Below are positions 8,926 to 18,000 of a DNA stretch of 64,000 bases, piece by piece. The position numbers and the translations under genes are program-made. Under the pieces are notes generated by a model that ran no database searches, was not told the DNA's origin, and saw only the letters and a program-made list of their open reading frames with translations. Origin of the DNA: Actinobacteria bacterium OV450 (lineage in GTDB: Bacteria > Actinomycetota > Actinomycetes > Streptomycetales > Streptomycetaceae); contig LJCW01000054.1 in assembly GCA_001298555.1 (NCBI GenBank), positions 24,882-88,881 on the forward strand. The letters are read 5' to 3'. The first letter of the stretch is position 1; every line of letters starts with the position of its first letter.

Positions 8926-10041
8926 TCAGAGCAGGGCGGCGGCGAGGGCCTCGACGACCCGCTCCTGTTGGGCGGCGGTGATCTGCGGGAAGAGCGGGAG
9001 GGAGAGCATCCGGTCCGCGGCCTGCTCGGCGTGGGGGAAGTCCCCGCGGCCGTGGCCCAGGTGGCCGAAGGCCGGGGTGAGGTGGACCGGGGCCGGGTAG
9101 TGCACCCCGGCCCCGATGCCTTCCGCGTTGAGCTTGCCGACGACGGCGTCGCGGTCGGCGCCGGCGACCCGGACGACGTACAGGTGCCATACGTGGACGT
9201 TGTCCTGCGCCGTGACCGGCAGGGTCAGGCGCCCGGCGGCCGCCAGATCGCCCAGCAGTTCGTCGTAGCGGGCGGCTGCGGTGCGGCGGGCTGCGTTGCC
9301 GTCGGCGAGGCGGGCGAGTTTGGCCCGCAGCACGACGGCCTGGAGGCCGTCGAGCCGGCTGTTGAACCCGGCGACGTCGTGCCGGTACTTGGCGGTGCCA
9401 CCGTGGTTGGCCAGGGCGCGCACGAGGCCGGCCGTCTCCTCGTCGTCGGTCACGACCGCGCCCGCGTCGCCGTACGCGCCCAGGTTCTTGCCCGGGTAGA
9501 AGCTGGTGGCGGCGATCCCGCCGCTGCCGGGAGCACGGCCGGCGCGGGTGGCGCCCTGGCTCTGCGCGCCGTCCTCGACGACCTTGACGTGTCCGGGGAG
9601 CTGCGCGGCCAGCTCCGCCGCCGCGGCGCACTGCCCGTAGAGGTGGACCGGGACCACGGCGCGCGTGGCCTCGCCGACGGCGTCCAGTGCGGCCTGCGGG
9701 TCCATGAGCAGGGTGTCGGGGAGGCAGTCGACGAGGACCGGCCGGGCGCCGATGCGGGCGACGGCCCCGGCGGTGGCGATGAACGTGTTGGCGGGCAGCA
9801 CCACCTCGTCGCCGACGCCCACCCCGCTCGCGCGCAGGGCGAGTTCGAGTGCGTCGGTGCCGTTGGCCACGCCGACGCAGTGGCCGACGCCGGCGAAGTC
9901 GGCGTACTCGCGCTCGAAGGCACGGACCTCCTCACCGCCGATGAAGGCGGTGTCGGCCAGCACCCGGTCGAATCCTTCGCGTATCTCCTGCGCGACCTCG
10001 GCGTGCGCGGCCTTCAGGTCCACGAGCGGTATCTGGTTCAT
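8926..10041 (-). CDS. DegT/DnrJ/EryC1/StrS sugar aminotransferase
   Basis: 371-aa PLP-dependent aminotransferase that converts a keto-sugar nucleotide to an amino sugar, usually with glutamate as donor. NQIPLVDLKAAH is the family N-terminus, VEDGAQSQGA holds the PLP-contacting Asp, SFYPGKNLGAYGDAG contains the Schiff-base lysine, and ANHGGTAKYRHDVAGFNSRLD is the usual substrate-binding block, close to the WbpE/FdtB/QdtB subgroup. The ATG at 10041 forms a 4-bp ATGA overlap with the acetyltransferase stop upstream. Aminotransferase plus acetyltransferase plus Gfo/Idh in one operon suggests a 3-acetamido-3-deoxy sugar. Confidence 0.92.
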   Translation of the reverse strand: MNQIPLVDLKAAHAEVAQEIREGFDRVLADTAFIGGEEVRAFEREYADFAGVGHCVGVANGTDALELALRASGVGVGDEVVLPANTFIATAGAVARIGARPVLVDCLPDTLLMDPQAALDAVGEATRAVVPVHLYGQCAAAAELAAQLPGHVKVVEDGAQSQGATRAGRAPGSGGIAATSFYPGKNLGAYGDAGAVVTDDEETAGLVRALANHGGTAKYRHDVAGFNSRLDGLQAVVLRAKLARLADGNAARRTAAARYDELLGDLAAAGRLTLPVTAQDNVHVWHLYVVRVAGADRDAVVGKLNAEGIGAGVHYPAPVHLTPAFGHLGHGRGDFPHAEQAADRMLSLPLFPQITAAQQERVVEALAAALL

Positions 10042-10811
10042 CCGGCTGTGCTCCCCATCGGTGTCTGCGGCCTGCGGCCGCTGTGCTCGCCATCGGCCCG
10101 CAGCTCGTCGAGCGCCGGGCCCCCCGCCTCGCGCAGCCGGCGGGCCGGGCTTCCGGCCCACACCTCGCCGGGCGGCACGTCGGCCAGGACCGTGCTTCCC
10201 ATACCGGTCAGCGACCAGGCGCCGACCGTCGTGTACTCCCGTACGAGGGCGCCCGCGCCCAGGTACGCGCCCCGCCCCAGCCGCACCCCGCCGCCGAGGC
10301 GGACCCCCGAGGCGAGCGTGGCGAAGTCCCCGACCGTGTCGTCGTGGGTGAGGACCGCGTGCGGCATCACCGCGACGTGGGCCCCCACCCGTACGGCCGC
10401 GGTCAGGACGCAGTGCGCGAGCAGGACGGAGCCCGCGCCGAGCACCGAGGACGCGGAGACCGCGGCCGTCGGGTGGACCACGGTCGCGTACCGGCGCTCG
10501 GGCAGGGCCAGGCGCCGGACCAGACGGGCCCGTACCGCGTAGTCGCGCGGGCTGCCCACGCAGACCACGACCCCGGTGTGGGGCCGCCGGTGCACCAGGT
10601 CGCTGCCGCCGAGCACCGGCACCCCGTCCACGTTCCGGCCGTGCAGGGCCGGGTCGTCGTCCAGGTGACCGGCGAGCCGCCACCGCGGGGCGCGGCCGCG
10701 CGCCAGGTCGGCGGCGGCCCCGTCCCGTACGGCCTGGGCGGTCTCGCGGGCGAATCCGCCCGCGCCGACGATCAGGAGCTCCTGGGGCGGCGGGCCGTCC
10801 GGGGCGGTCAT
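10038..10811 (-). CDS. NeuD/PglD-family sugar O- or N-acetyltransferase
   Basis: 257-aa acyltransferase. Residues about 10-95 are a PglD-N Rossmann-like domain (ELLIVGAGGFARETAQ). Residues about 110-215 are a left-handed parallel beta-helix of hexapeptide repeats (VHPTAAVSASSVLGAGSVLL, GVRLGRGAYLGAGALV). It should transfer acetyl from acetyl-CoA to the amino sugar made by the adjacent aminotransferases. Starts at ATG 10811 in a 4-bp overlap with the upstream DegT gene and ends in a 4-bp overlap with the next. The histidine in AHCVLTAAVRVGAHVAV is a candidate catalytic base. Confidence 0.88.
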   Translation of the reverse strand: MTAPDGPPPQELLIVGAGGFARETAQAVRDGAAADLARGRAPRWRLAGHLDDDPALHGRNVDGVPVLGGSDLVHRRPHTGVVVCVGSPRDYAVRARLVRRLALPERRYATVVHPTAAVSASSVLGAGSVLLAHCVLTAAVRVGAHVAVMPHAVLTHDDTVGDFATLASGVRLGGGVRLGRGAYLGAGALVREYTTVGAWSLTGMGSTVLADVPPGEVWAGSPARRLREAGGPALDELRADGEHSGRRPQTPMGSTAG

Positions 10812-11980
10812 CCGGCCGCCCGTGCGCGCAGCACCGCGACCACCCGGTCCTGCTGGTCGTGCGTCATCGTGTGGAACAGCGGCAGGATCAGCGAGTCGCG
10901 GCTGATCCGCTCGGACACGGGCAGCGGCGCCGCCGCGTGCCCGGCGTAGGCCGGTTCCAGGTGCGAGGCCATGATCCCGCGCCGGGCCGAGATGCCGGCC
11001 TCGGCCAGCACCGCGAGGAGCTCGTCCCGGCCGACGGGGTGGTCCCCGGTCAGCAGCACCCAGTACGACTGGAAGTTGCCCTCGCCGTGACCGGGGTCGC
11101 GGACCGGGCGCAGGCCGGGGACGTCGGCGAGCAACTGCTCGTAGCGTGCCGCGAGTTCGCGGCGGCGGGCCACGATCGCGTCCAGTTTGCCGAGCTGCAC
11201 CAGGCCGACCGCGGCCTGGATGTCGGTCATCCGGTAGTTGTAGCCGACCTCCAGGTAGGCCTCGGCGATCGGCTTGCTGCTGGCGTGCCGCTGCGCCGCG
11301 GACACGTTCATGCCGTGCTCGCGCAGCCGGCGCAGGCGCTCGGCCCACTGGGCGTCGTCCGTGGTCACCATGCCGCCCTCGCCGGTGGTGATCACCTTGC
11401 GGGGGTGGAAGGACCAGGCGGCCAGCAGGGCTCCGTGGCCGACGGACTTGCCGCCCACGGTCGCGCCGATCCCGCAGGCCGCGTCCTCGACGAGGGGGAC
11501 GCCCCAGTCGGCGCAGGCCGCCCGCAGGGCGTGCACGTCCGCCGGCACGCCGCCCTGGTGGACGGCGAGGACGGCCCTGGTCCGCGGTGTGCGCACGGCG
11601 TCCACGGTGTCGGGGGTCAGGTTCCCGGTGGCCTCCTCGACGTCCGCGAACACCGGGTGCGCGCCGACGTAGCGCACCGCGTTGGCGGTGGCGATGAAGG
11701 ACAGTGAGGGTACGACCACCTCGTCGCCGGGCCCGAGCTCCAGAGCGATCAGCGCCAGGTGCAGGGCGGTGGTGCACGAGCTCACGGCGATGCCGTGCTC
11801 GGCGCCCACCCGTTCCGCGAAGGCCCGCTCGAACGCGGCGACGCGGGGGCCCTGGGCGACCCAGCCGGAGAGCACCGCGTCGGCGGCCGCCCTCGCCTCC
11901 TCCTCGCCGAGCCAGGGGACCATGACGGGGATGCGGTCGCCCCCGGGCGCCGGGACCCCGGCCGGGTGCGGCGTGCTCAT
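10808..11980 (-). CDS. DegT/DnrJ/EryC1/StrS sugar aminotransferase (second copy)
   Basis: 390-aa PLP enzyme, clearly distinct from its operon neighbour. IPVMVPWLGEEEARAAADAV starts the fold, SSCTTALHLALIAL and VEDAACGIGATV contact PLP, and WSFHPRKVITTGEGGMV holds the catalytic lysine. It resembles the perosamine/UDP-4-keto sugar aminotransferase branch (RfbE, PglE-like) more than the FdtB-like copy at 8926. Two aminotransferases imply either two amino groups on one sugar or two amino sugars. ATG 11980 overlaps the epimerase stop by 4 bp. Confidence 0.9.
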   Translation of the reverse strand: MSTPHPAGVPAPGGDRIPVMVPWLGEEEARAAADAVLSGWVAQGPRVAAFERAFAERVGAEHGIAVSSCTTALHLALIALELGPGDEVVVPSLSFIATANAVRYVGAHPVFADVEEATGNLTPDTVDAVRTPRTRAVLAVHQGGVPADVHALRAACADWGVPLVEDAACGIGATVGGKSVGHGALLAAWSFHPRKVITTGEGGMVTTDDAQWAERLRRLREHGMNVSAAQRHASSKPIAEAYLEVGYNYRMTDIQAAVGLVQLGKLDAIVARRRELAARYEQLLADVPGLRPVRDPGHGEGNFQSYWVLLTGDHPVGRDELLAVLAEAGISARRGIMASHLEPAYAGHAAAPLPVSERISRDSLILPLFHTMTHDQQDRVVAVLRARAAG

Positions 11981-12963
11981 CGGCCGGCCTCCGCGTCCGC
12001 CGCGCGCTCGGCCCGCCACCAGTCCACCAGGTCCCGCAGGCCGCGGCGCATGTCGATCTCGGTGGTGAAGCCGAGGCGCTCCGTGGCCCGTGAGGTGTCG
12101 GCGAGGCGACGGGTGACGCCGTTCACGGCGCGGGCCGGACCGTGCTCCGGCACCATGCCTTCGGCGCCCATGGCCTCCAGCAGTCCGACGGCCAGGTCGC
12201 GCAGGCTGGTCTCGGACCCGCTGGCGACGTTGAACACCTCGTCGGTCAGGTCGGATTCGGCGGCGAGCAGGTTGGCCCGCGCGATGTCCCTGACGTCGGC
12301 GAAGTCCATGGTCTGGGTGCCGTCGCCGAGGATCAGCGGCGGTTCGCCCGCGGTGATCCGTTCCATCCAGCGGATGAGCACTTCGGTGTACAGCCCGTGG
12401 ATGTCCATGCGGGGCCCGTACACGTTGAAGTAGCGCAGGGCGATGTAGTCCAGCCCGTACATGGCGTGGAAGCTGCGCAGCACACCTTCGTTGAAGGCCT
12501 TCGCCGCCCCGTAGAAGGTGTCGTTGTTGTACGGGTGGTGGCGCTCGGTGGTGGGGAAGGTCTCGGCGAGGCCGTAGACGGAGGCCGAGGACGAGGCGAC
12601 GACCTTGCCCACTCCGGCGGCGACCGCCGCCTCCAGCACGTTGAACGTGCCGTCGACCAGTACCTCGTTCGCCAGCCGGGGCTCCTCCGCGCACTGGGTG
12701 ATCCGGATGGCGGCCAGGTGGAACACCAGGTCGGCGCCCTCGGTCGCCTTGCGGACGGCGGTCGTGTCACGGATGTCGCCGTCGACGACGTCGACCACGC
12801 CGCTCTGCAGGGCGCGGGCCAGGTTCGCGGCGCGCCCCCGCACGAAGTTGTCGAGCACCACGATCTCGCGGGCCCCGTTGTCCACCAGCAGGTCGACCAC
12901 GTGCGAGCCGATCGTGCCCGCCCCTCCGGTGACCAGAATCCTCTTGCCTCGTACGCTGCTCAA
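11977..12963 (-). CDS. NAD-dependent sugar nucleotide epimerase/dehydratase
   Basis: 328-aa extended SDR. KRILVTGGAGTIGSHVVDLL is the glycine-rich NAD loop, VFHLAAIRITQC follows, and SSASVYG with FYGAAKAFNEG supplies the Ser/Tyr/Lys triad (YxxxK). Predicted to epimerise or dehydrate a UDP- or dTDP-sugar feeding the aminotransferases. The start is taken as TTG at 12963: homology begins at once after it, a GGGGCAGGG lies upstream, and no ATG or GTG is available nearer than a reading that would run into the dehydrogenase gene. The 124 bp upstream, before the dehydrogenase stop, show no further gene. Confidence 0.85.
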   Translation of the reverse strand: MSSVRGKRILVTGGAGTIGSHVVDLLVDNGAREIVVLDNFVRGRAANLARALQSGVVDVVDGDIRDTTAVRKATEGADLVFHLAAIRITQCAEEPRLANEVLVDGTFNVLEAAVAAGVGKVVASSSASVYGLAETFPTTERHHPYNNDTFYGAAKAFNEGVLRSFHAMYGLDYIALRYFNVYGPRMDIHGLYTEVLIRWMERITAGEPPLILGDGTQTMDFADVRDIARANLLAAESDLTDEVFNVASGSETSLRDLAVGLLEAMGAEGMVPEHGPARAVNGVTRRLADTSRATERLGFTTEIDMRRGLRDLVDWWRAERAADAEAGR

Positions 12964-13087
12964 CGCCCTGCCCCTACTGAGTCGGTCGTGGTGTGTGCTG
13001 CTGCGCCCGGCGCGGTGTGCGCGGCTGCGGGCGCGGTGGTGCCGGGATCGGCCGGGCGGGCGGTCGCGCCCGCGGCTGCGCGAACGG

Positions 13088-14212
13088 TCAACGGCCGGTG
13101 CGCAGTCCGACGACCGCGCCACGGAACTCCAGGCTGCGGGAGGCCGCTTCGAGGATGTCGAGGACCTGGAGTCCCGAGCGGCCGTCGGTCAGCGCCGGCC
13201 GGCGCGTCCGGACGGCGGCGGCGAACTCCTCGACCATGCTGCGCAGGGCCTCCTTCTCGCCGAGCGCGGGCGCCACCATGTCGCCGCTGCGGTAGGAGAC
13301 GAGCATGTCGCGGCGCTCGTCCGCGCCGATCTCCTGCGGAGCGGTCATGTCCACCCCGCGGTCGAACACCGCGATGCGCTGGGTGGGGTTGAGGTCGTCC
13401 CACACGAGAGTGCGCTTGGAGCCGCCGACCATCGTGGTGCGGACCTTGACCGGGGACAGCCAGTTGACGTGCACGTGCGCGATGGCGCCGGTGTTGAGCG
13501 TGAGCGTCAGGTAGGCGACGCAGGACTGGCCGGCGCCGATCGGGTCGGCCCCGTGCGCGGCGACGGCGACGGGCCGGACGTTCTCCGGGAGGATGAAGTC
13601 GAGGACCGAGAGGTCGTGGGGGGCCAGGTCCCACAGGACGTCGACGTCCTTCTGGACGAGCCCCAGGTTGATCCGGACGGAGTCGAAGAACTGGATCTCG
13701 CCGAGGTCGCCGGCGCGGACCATCTCGCGGATGCGGCCGACGGCCGGGGTGTAGCAGTAGGTGTGGTCGCACATGAGCGTGAGACCGCGCGACTCCGCCT
13801 CGGTCACCAGGCGCAGGCCGTCCTCGTACGTGGCGGCGAGGGGCTTCTCCACGAGGACGTGCTTGCCGGCCCGCAGTGCGGCCAGCGCCACGTCGAGGTG
13901 GGTGCCGGCCGGGGTCGCCACGGCGACGGCCTCGACGGCCGGGTCGGCCAGGACCGCCGCGTAGTCGGAGGTCGCCTGCACGGTGGAGTATCCGCCGAGC
14001 ACCTTCCGGGCCCGGTCGATGTTCAGATCGCAGAGCCAGCGGAGCCGGAACTCCGGACTCGACTGGAAGTTGCGGACGAGATTGGGACCCCAGTAGCCCG
14101 CGCCGACGACGGCGACGCCTAACGGCTCCATCCGCCCCGGGCTCGCGGCCCCTGCGGCGCGCCCCGCGAATTTCACGGTGTCCTTCGCGGTGTCCTTGCC
14201 GGTGTCGTTCAC
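13088..14212 (-). CDS. Gfo/Idh/MocA sugar-nucleotide dehydrogenase
   Basis: 374-aa NAD(P)-dependent oxidoreductase. GVAVVGAGYWGPNLVRNF is the dinucleotide fold, HVLVEKPLA the conserved EKP catalytic-lysine motif, and LWDLAPHDLSVLDFI with NWLSPVKVRTTMVGG resembles WlbA/WbpB-type 3-dehydrogenases. It would make the 3-keto sugar used by the DegT enzyme. GTG 14212 has an AAGGAAGGGG Shine-Dalgarno, and a lysine-rich 25-residue leader precedes the domain. Codon 31 (14120-14122 on the minus strand) is TTA, a rare codon in streptomycetes that makes translation depend on the bldA tRNA. First gene of the leftward operon. Confidence 0.9.
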   Translation of the reverse strand: MNDTGKDTAKDTVKFAGRAAGAASPGRMEPLGVAVVGAGYWGPNLVRNFQSSPEFRLRWLCDLNIDRARKVLGGYSTVQATSDYAAVLADPAVEAVAVATPAGTHLDVALAALRAGKHVLVEKPLAATYEDGLRLVTEAESRGLTLMCDHTYCYTPAVGRIREMVRAGDLGEIQFFDSVRINLGLVQKDVDVLWDLAPHDLSVLDFILPENVRPVAVAAHGADPIGAGQSCVAYLTLTLNTGAIAHVHVNWLSPVKVRTTMVGGSKRTLVWDDLNPTQRIAVFDRGVDMTAPQEIGADERRDMLVSYRSGDMVAPALGEKEALRSMVEEFAAAVRTRRPALTDGRSGLQVLDILEAASRSLEFRGAVVGLRTGR

Positions 14213-14621
14213 AGCGTTCCCCTTCCTTCCACGCACGCCCTCGGGCGTGTCGACAACCCATGGCGGGGACGCGTGCGAAGGAAGGGGGTGCCGCCGACGG
14301 CCGGCCGGATCGCGTGCGCGATCCGTGCATGCCCGCCCAACGGTGATGGCCCCCCACAACCGATGCCTACGTGTTTCGACGTACTTTCCGCCCCCCGGCC
14401 GCCCGGCGCCCCTCGCGCCGGTCCGGCCACGGGCGGGCGGCCTGTTCCCCACAGGCCACCGCACCCGCACAAACCTCAACTGCCTTGCTCCGGTTGGATT
14501 GCAGCGTCGCCGAAGCACGCCGAATCCGGTCGGCTGCGTTCAATCTAGACCACCGGGACTACCCCCGGGGGGAGTTGGAGGAAACGGTCGGCGCGGGTGT
14601 TCGAGCGTGCATACTTCCGGG
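14213..14621. promoter_or_regulatory. 409-bp divergent regulatory region with a perfect palindrome
   Basis: Non-coding gap between the leftward sugar operon and the rightward GT2 gene, so it must carry both promoters. The clearest structure is a perfect 8-2-8 inverted repeat, GGATCGCG TG CGCGATCC, at 14307-14324, a good operator candidate. A CATACT at about 14610-14615 lies 6-7 bp before the GTG of the GT2 gene and could be the -10 of a leaderless transcript. No ORF here has recognisable coding content. Confidence 0.5.
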
Positions 14622-15485
14622 GTGACCAGCATCGTGATCCCGGCGCACAACGAGGGCCGGGTCATCGGCCGACTCCTCGACGCGCTCCTCGCCGGCGCCC
14701 CGGAATCCGGGCCCGACATCGTCGTGGTCTGCAACGGCTGTACGGACGACACCGCCGCGGTGGCGGGCGCGCGGGGCCCCCGCGTCCGGGTGGTGGAGAT
14801 ACCGACTCCCTCCAAACACACGGCACTGCGGGTCGGGGACGAACACGCGCGGGGCTTCCCCCGGCTGTACGTCGACGCCGACGTCGAGTTCGGGGCGGCG
14901 GACGTACGGGCGCTGGCCGGGGCCCTCGCCTCCGGTCCCGGCCTCCTCGCCGCCGCCCCCGGGCGCGACATCCCCCTCTCCGGTTCCGCCTGGCCGGTCC
15001 GCGCGTACTACCGGGTCTGGCAGCGGCTCCCGGCCGTCCGCGAGGGCCTGTTCGGGCGGGGGGTCATCGCGGTGACCGAGCGGGGGCACGCGCGGATCGC
15101 CGCCCTGCCCCCGCTGATGGCCGACGACCTGGCGGCGTCCCTCGCGTTCGCCCCGCAGGAGCGGCGCGTGGTCGAGGCGGCCCGGGTCGTGGTGCATCCG
15201 CCGCGCACCTGGGCGGACCTGATCAGGCGGCGGGTCAGGGCGGCGACCTCGTCCGCCGAGCTGGAGCGCTTCCAGGCGTCCGGCGGGGCGGGCGCACCGG
15301 CGGCCCCCTCCGCCCGGACCGGGACGGGCGATCTGCGCGCCCTGCTGCTGGCCCGGCCGAGCCTGCTGCCCGGAGTCGTGGTGTTCGTCGTCGCGGCCCT
15401 CGCCGCCCGCCGGGGTGCCCGCAGGGCCGTCCGCAGCGGGGACTTCTCCACATGGCTCCGCGACGAGAGCAGCCGGCAGGGCTGA
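14622..15485 (+). CDS. GT2 glycosyltransferase with C-terminal membrane anchor
   Basis: 287-aa family 2 glycosyltransferase. TSIVIPAHNEGRVIGRLLDA is the GT-A start, VVCNGCTDDT the nucleotide-binding loop and LYVDADVEF the DxD metal site. A hydrophobic C-terminal stretch at about residues 244-262 (LLPGVVVFVVAALAA) suggests a membrane anchor. The GTG at 14622 is preferred since homology starts there; a GTG at 14607 adds five residues. Neither has a strong Shine-Dalgarno, which fits a leaderless mRNA. Its neighbours point to polysaccharide or glycolipid synthesis. Confidence 0.82.
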   Translation: MTSIVIPAHNEGRVIGRLLDALLAGAPESGPDIVVVCNGCTDDTAAVAGARGPRVRVVEIPTPSKHTALRVGDEHARGFPRLYVDADVEFGAADVRALAGALASGPGLLAAAPGRDIPLSGSAWPVRAYYRVWQRLPAVREGLFGRGVIAVTERGHARIAALPPLMADDLAASLAFAPQERRVVEAARVVVHPPRTWADLIRRRVRAATSSAELERFQASGGAGAPAAPSARTGTGDLRALLLARPSLLPGVVVFVVAALAARRGARRAVRSGDFSTWLRDESSRQG

Positions 15486-15631
15486 GCGGCGCCGAGCTGC
15501 CGCGCGCTGCGTGGCGCGTGGCGCGTGCCGCCGGATCGGGCCGTACGCAGCCCAGTCGGCCCGTACCACCACTAGGGTTCCACACGTACGTTCGACTGAC
15601 TTCAGACCGCCGGCACCGGGAGTTCGGAAGC

Positions 15632-16990
15632 ATGTACCTCGCCGACCGCTCCGCGCCCGCGCCAGCGGGCGCGCAGACCGCACCGGACGGCGGGCCCGGC
15701 CGGGCCCCCGCGGTCGCCTCGACCGTTCTCGCGCTCGGCGCGGTCAGCCTGGTCACCGACGTCTCCTCCGAGATGGTCACCGCCGTGCTGCCGCTGTACC
15801 TGGTCGCCGGCCTGGGGCTGAGCCCGCTCGGCTTCGGTGCGCTCGACGGCGTCTACAACGGGGTGAGCGCGCTCGTGCAGCTGACCGGCGGCCACCTCGC
15901 CGACCGGGTCCGCAACCACAAGCTGATCGCCGGGATCGGCTACGGCCTGTCCGCCCTGTGCAAACCGCTGCTGCTGCTCGCGCACGGTCTCGGACCGGTG
16001 GGTGTGGTCCTCGCCCTGGAACGCACCGGCAAGGGCCTGCGCACCGCACCGCGCGACGCACTCATCTCCCTGTCCACCCCTGCCGGGTTACAGGGCCGGG
16101 CGTTCGGGGTGCACCGCGCCATGGACACGACCGGGGCCCTGCTCGGCCCGCTCGCCGCCTTCTTCATCCTGAATGCGGCGGTGGGCGGATACGACGCCGT
16201 GTTCGGAGTCAGCGCCTGCATCGCCGTGCTCGGCGTCGTGGTGCTCGTGCTGTTCGTCCCGTCGGGCGCGGCCCTGGGCCCGACCGGCCCGGAGTCGGGT
16301 CCGGTGAAGGCCGCCGCGGTGAAGCCCGACGCCGGGAAGCCCCACGCGGTGAAGCCCGAGGCGGTGAACGTGCGCGAGGCGCTCGCCCTGCTGCGGCTGC
16401 CCCGGCTGCGCGCCCTGGCGGTCTGCGCCGTACTGCTGGGCCTGACCACCGTCAGCGACGCCTTCCTCTACCTGCTGCTCCAGGACCGCAGCGGCATCCG
16501 CGAGCAGTGGTTCCCGCTGCTCCCCCTCGGCACCGCCGCCGTGTTCCTGCTGCTGGCCGTGCCGGCCGGCGCCCTGGCCGACAGGATCGGCCGCCGGACC
16601 GTGTTCCTCACCGGGCACGCCCTCCTGCTGGCCGGGTACGGGCTGCTGCTCTGGGCCCCGCACTGGCCCGCCCTGCCGTGGCTGGTCCTCGTCCTGCACG
16701 GCGTGTTCTACGCCGCCACCGACGGGGTGCTGCCGGCGGCCGTCGGGGCGACCGTGCCCGCGAAGCTGCGGGCCACCGGCATCGCCCTCGTCGGCACCGG
16801 CCAGGCGCTCGCCCGCTTCGGCTGCTCGCTCGCCTTCGGCGCCGCCTGGACGCTCTGGGGCGCCGGTCCGGCGCTCGCCGCCGCCGCGGCCGGCCTGTGC
16901 TGCTGCGCGGCCGTCGCAGGCCTCGTACTCCGCCCGGCGGCCCCGGGCTCCGCTCCGGACCCGGCCCGACTCCCCCGAGGAACCCGATGA
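15632..16990 (+). CDS. MFS transporter with a TTA codon
   Basis: 452-aa major facilitator with about 12 TM segments. The loop 2-3 motif is GGHLADRVRNHKLI and a second copy is GALADRIGRRTVFLTG; ERTGKGLRTAPRDALIS is characteristic of a branch of actinobacterial MFS proteins. The central cytoplasmic loop (about residues 222-245) holds a repeated VKP/DAGKPHAVKPEAV stretch. ATG 15632 has GGGAG upstream. Codon 153 (16088-16090) is TTA. Its stop overlaps the start of the beta-propeller gene by 4 bp, so they are coupled. Substrate unknown; it could export a product of the sugar locus. Confidence 0.85.
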   Translation: MYLADRSAPAPAGAQTAPDGGPGRAPAVASTVLALGAVSLVTDVSSEMVTAVLPLYLVAGLGLSPLGFGALDGVYNGVSALVQLTGGHLADRVRNHKLIAGIGYGLSALCKPLLLLAHGLGPVGVVLALERTGKGLRTAPRDALISLSTPAGLQGRAFGVHRAMDTTGALLGPLAAFFILNAAVGGYDAVFGVSACIAVLGVVVLVLFVPSGAALGPTGPESGPVKAAAVKPDAGKPHAVKPEAVNVREALALLRLPRLRALAVCAVLLGLTTVSDAFLYLLLQDRSGIREQWFPLLPLGTAAVFLLLAVPAGALADRIGRRTVFLTGHALLLAGYGLLLWAPHWPALPWLVLVLHGVFYAATDGVLPAAVGATVPAKLRATGIALVGTGQALARFGCSLAFGAAWTLWGAGPALAAAAAGLCCCAAVAGLVLRPAAPGSAPDPARLPRGTR

Positions 16991-18000
16991 CCCGCTCACG
17001 CCGGCTGCTCGTACTCGCCGTGGCCGTGCTGCTCCTCGGGGGCCTCGCCGCCGCCCTGGTGCTGCGCGCCGCCGCCCGCGCCGAGCAGACGCGGGCGGGC
17101 GACCCGACGGTCGCCGAAGGCCGGGTCACGCTCGGGCCGCAGGACCGGCTGGCCTTCCTCAACGGCGCGAAGGGGCCGCACCGCGGGGCCCTCGCATCGG
17201 TCCCGGGGCAGGACCCCGAGGGCGGCCGGACCGCCTCGGGACTCACCTGTCAGCGCTTCCACGCGGCCGCCGGGACCGGCGTGTGCCTGAACTCCAGCCC
17301 CGGGGCGCTCGCCCAGGACAACAAGGCCCTGATCGTCGACGCCGATCTGCGCACCCTGCACGGCTTCCCGCTCGCCGGGACCCCCTCGCGGGCCCGGGTC
17401 TCGCCGACCGGCCACTTCGCCGCCTGGACGGTGTTCGTGGCCGGCGAGTCCTACGGCGCCGCGTTCTTCTCCACCCGTACGACGATCGTCGACACCCGTA
17501 CCTGGGCCGTCGAACCGGACCTGGAGAAGTTCTCCATCGTGCTGGACGACCGCCCCTACAGCTCGGGGGACGTGAACTTCTGGGGCGTCACCTTCTCCAA
17601 GGACGACGACACCTTCTACGCCACGCTCGGGACCGCCGGTCAGACGTACCTGGTGAAGGGCTCGCTCGCGCGTCGCACCGTCACCACCCTCGCCCGGAAC
17701 GTGGAGTGCCCGTCCCTGTCCCCGGACGAGACCCAGGTCGCGTACAAGAAGCGCGTCATGCGCGGCGCTTCGCTGTGGCGCGAGCACGTCCTGGACCTGC
17801 GGACGCTGCGGGAGCAGCCGCTCGCCGAGAAGCGCAGCGTGGACGACCAGGCCCTGTGGCTCGACGACCGCACGGTGGCCTACGCCCTGCCCGCCGAGGG
17901 CGCGCCGGACACCACCGACCTCTGGACGGTGCCCGCGGACGGATCGGGCGCCCCCCGCATCCTGACCCCGGCGGCCTCCTCCCCGACCCGCCTCGGCTGA
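16987..18000 (+). CDS. Membrane-anchored TolB/WD40-like beta-propeller protein
   Basis: 337-aa protein with an N-terminal TM or uncleaved signal (residues about 5-27, RLLVLAVAVLLLGGLAAALV). The rest is extracytoplasmic with repeated beta-propeller-like blades: SPTGHFAAWTVF, FSKDDDTFYATLG, SLSPDETQVAYKKR, WLDDRTVAYALP and DLWTVPADGSG match the TolB/PD40 pattern. Probably a scaffold or sensor rather than an enzyme. Translationally coupled (ATGA) to the MFS gene upstream, so the two likely act together. Confidence 0.78.
   Translation: MTRSRRLLVLAVAVLLLGGLAAALVLRAAARAEQTRAGDPTVAEGRVTLGPQDRLAFLNGAKGPHRGALASVPGQDPEGGRTASGLTCQRFHAAAGTGVCLNSSPGALAQDNKALIVDADLRTLHGFPLAGTPSRARVSPTGHFAAWTVFVAGESYGAAFFSTRTTIVDTRTWAVEPDLEKFSIVLDDRPYSSGDVNFWGVTFSKDDDTFYATLGTAGQTYLVKGSLARRTVTTLARNVECPSLSPDETQVAYKKRVMRGASLWREHVLDLRTLREQPLAEKRSVDDQALWLDDRTVAYALPAEGAPDTTDLWTVPADGSGAPRILTPAASSPTRLG

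Noticed and set aside
14178..14621. N-terminal extension of the GT2 gene from 14178
   Set aside because: It would overlap the divergent operon promoter and has no motif or coding bias; the fold starts at 14622.
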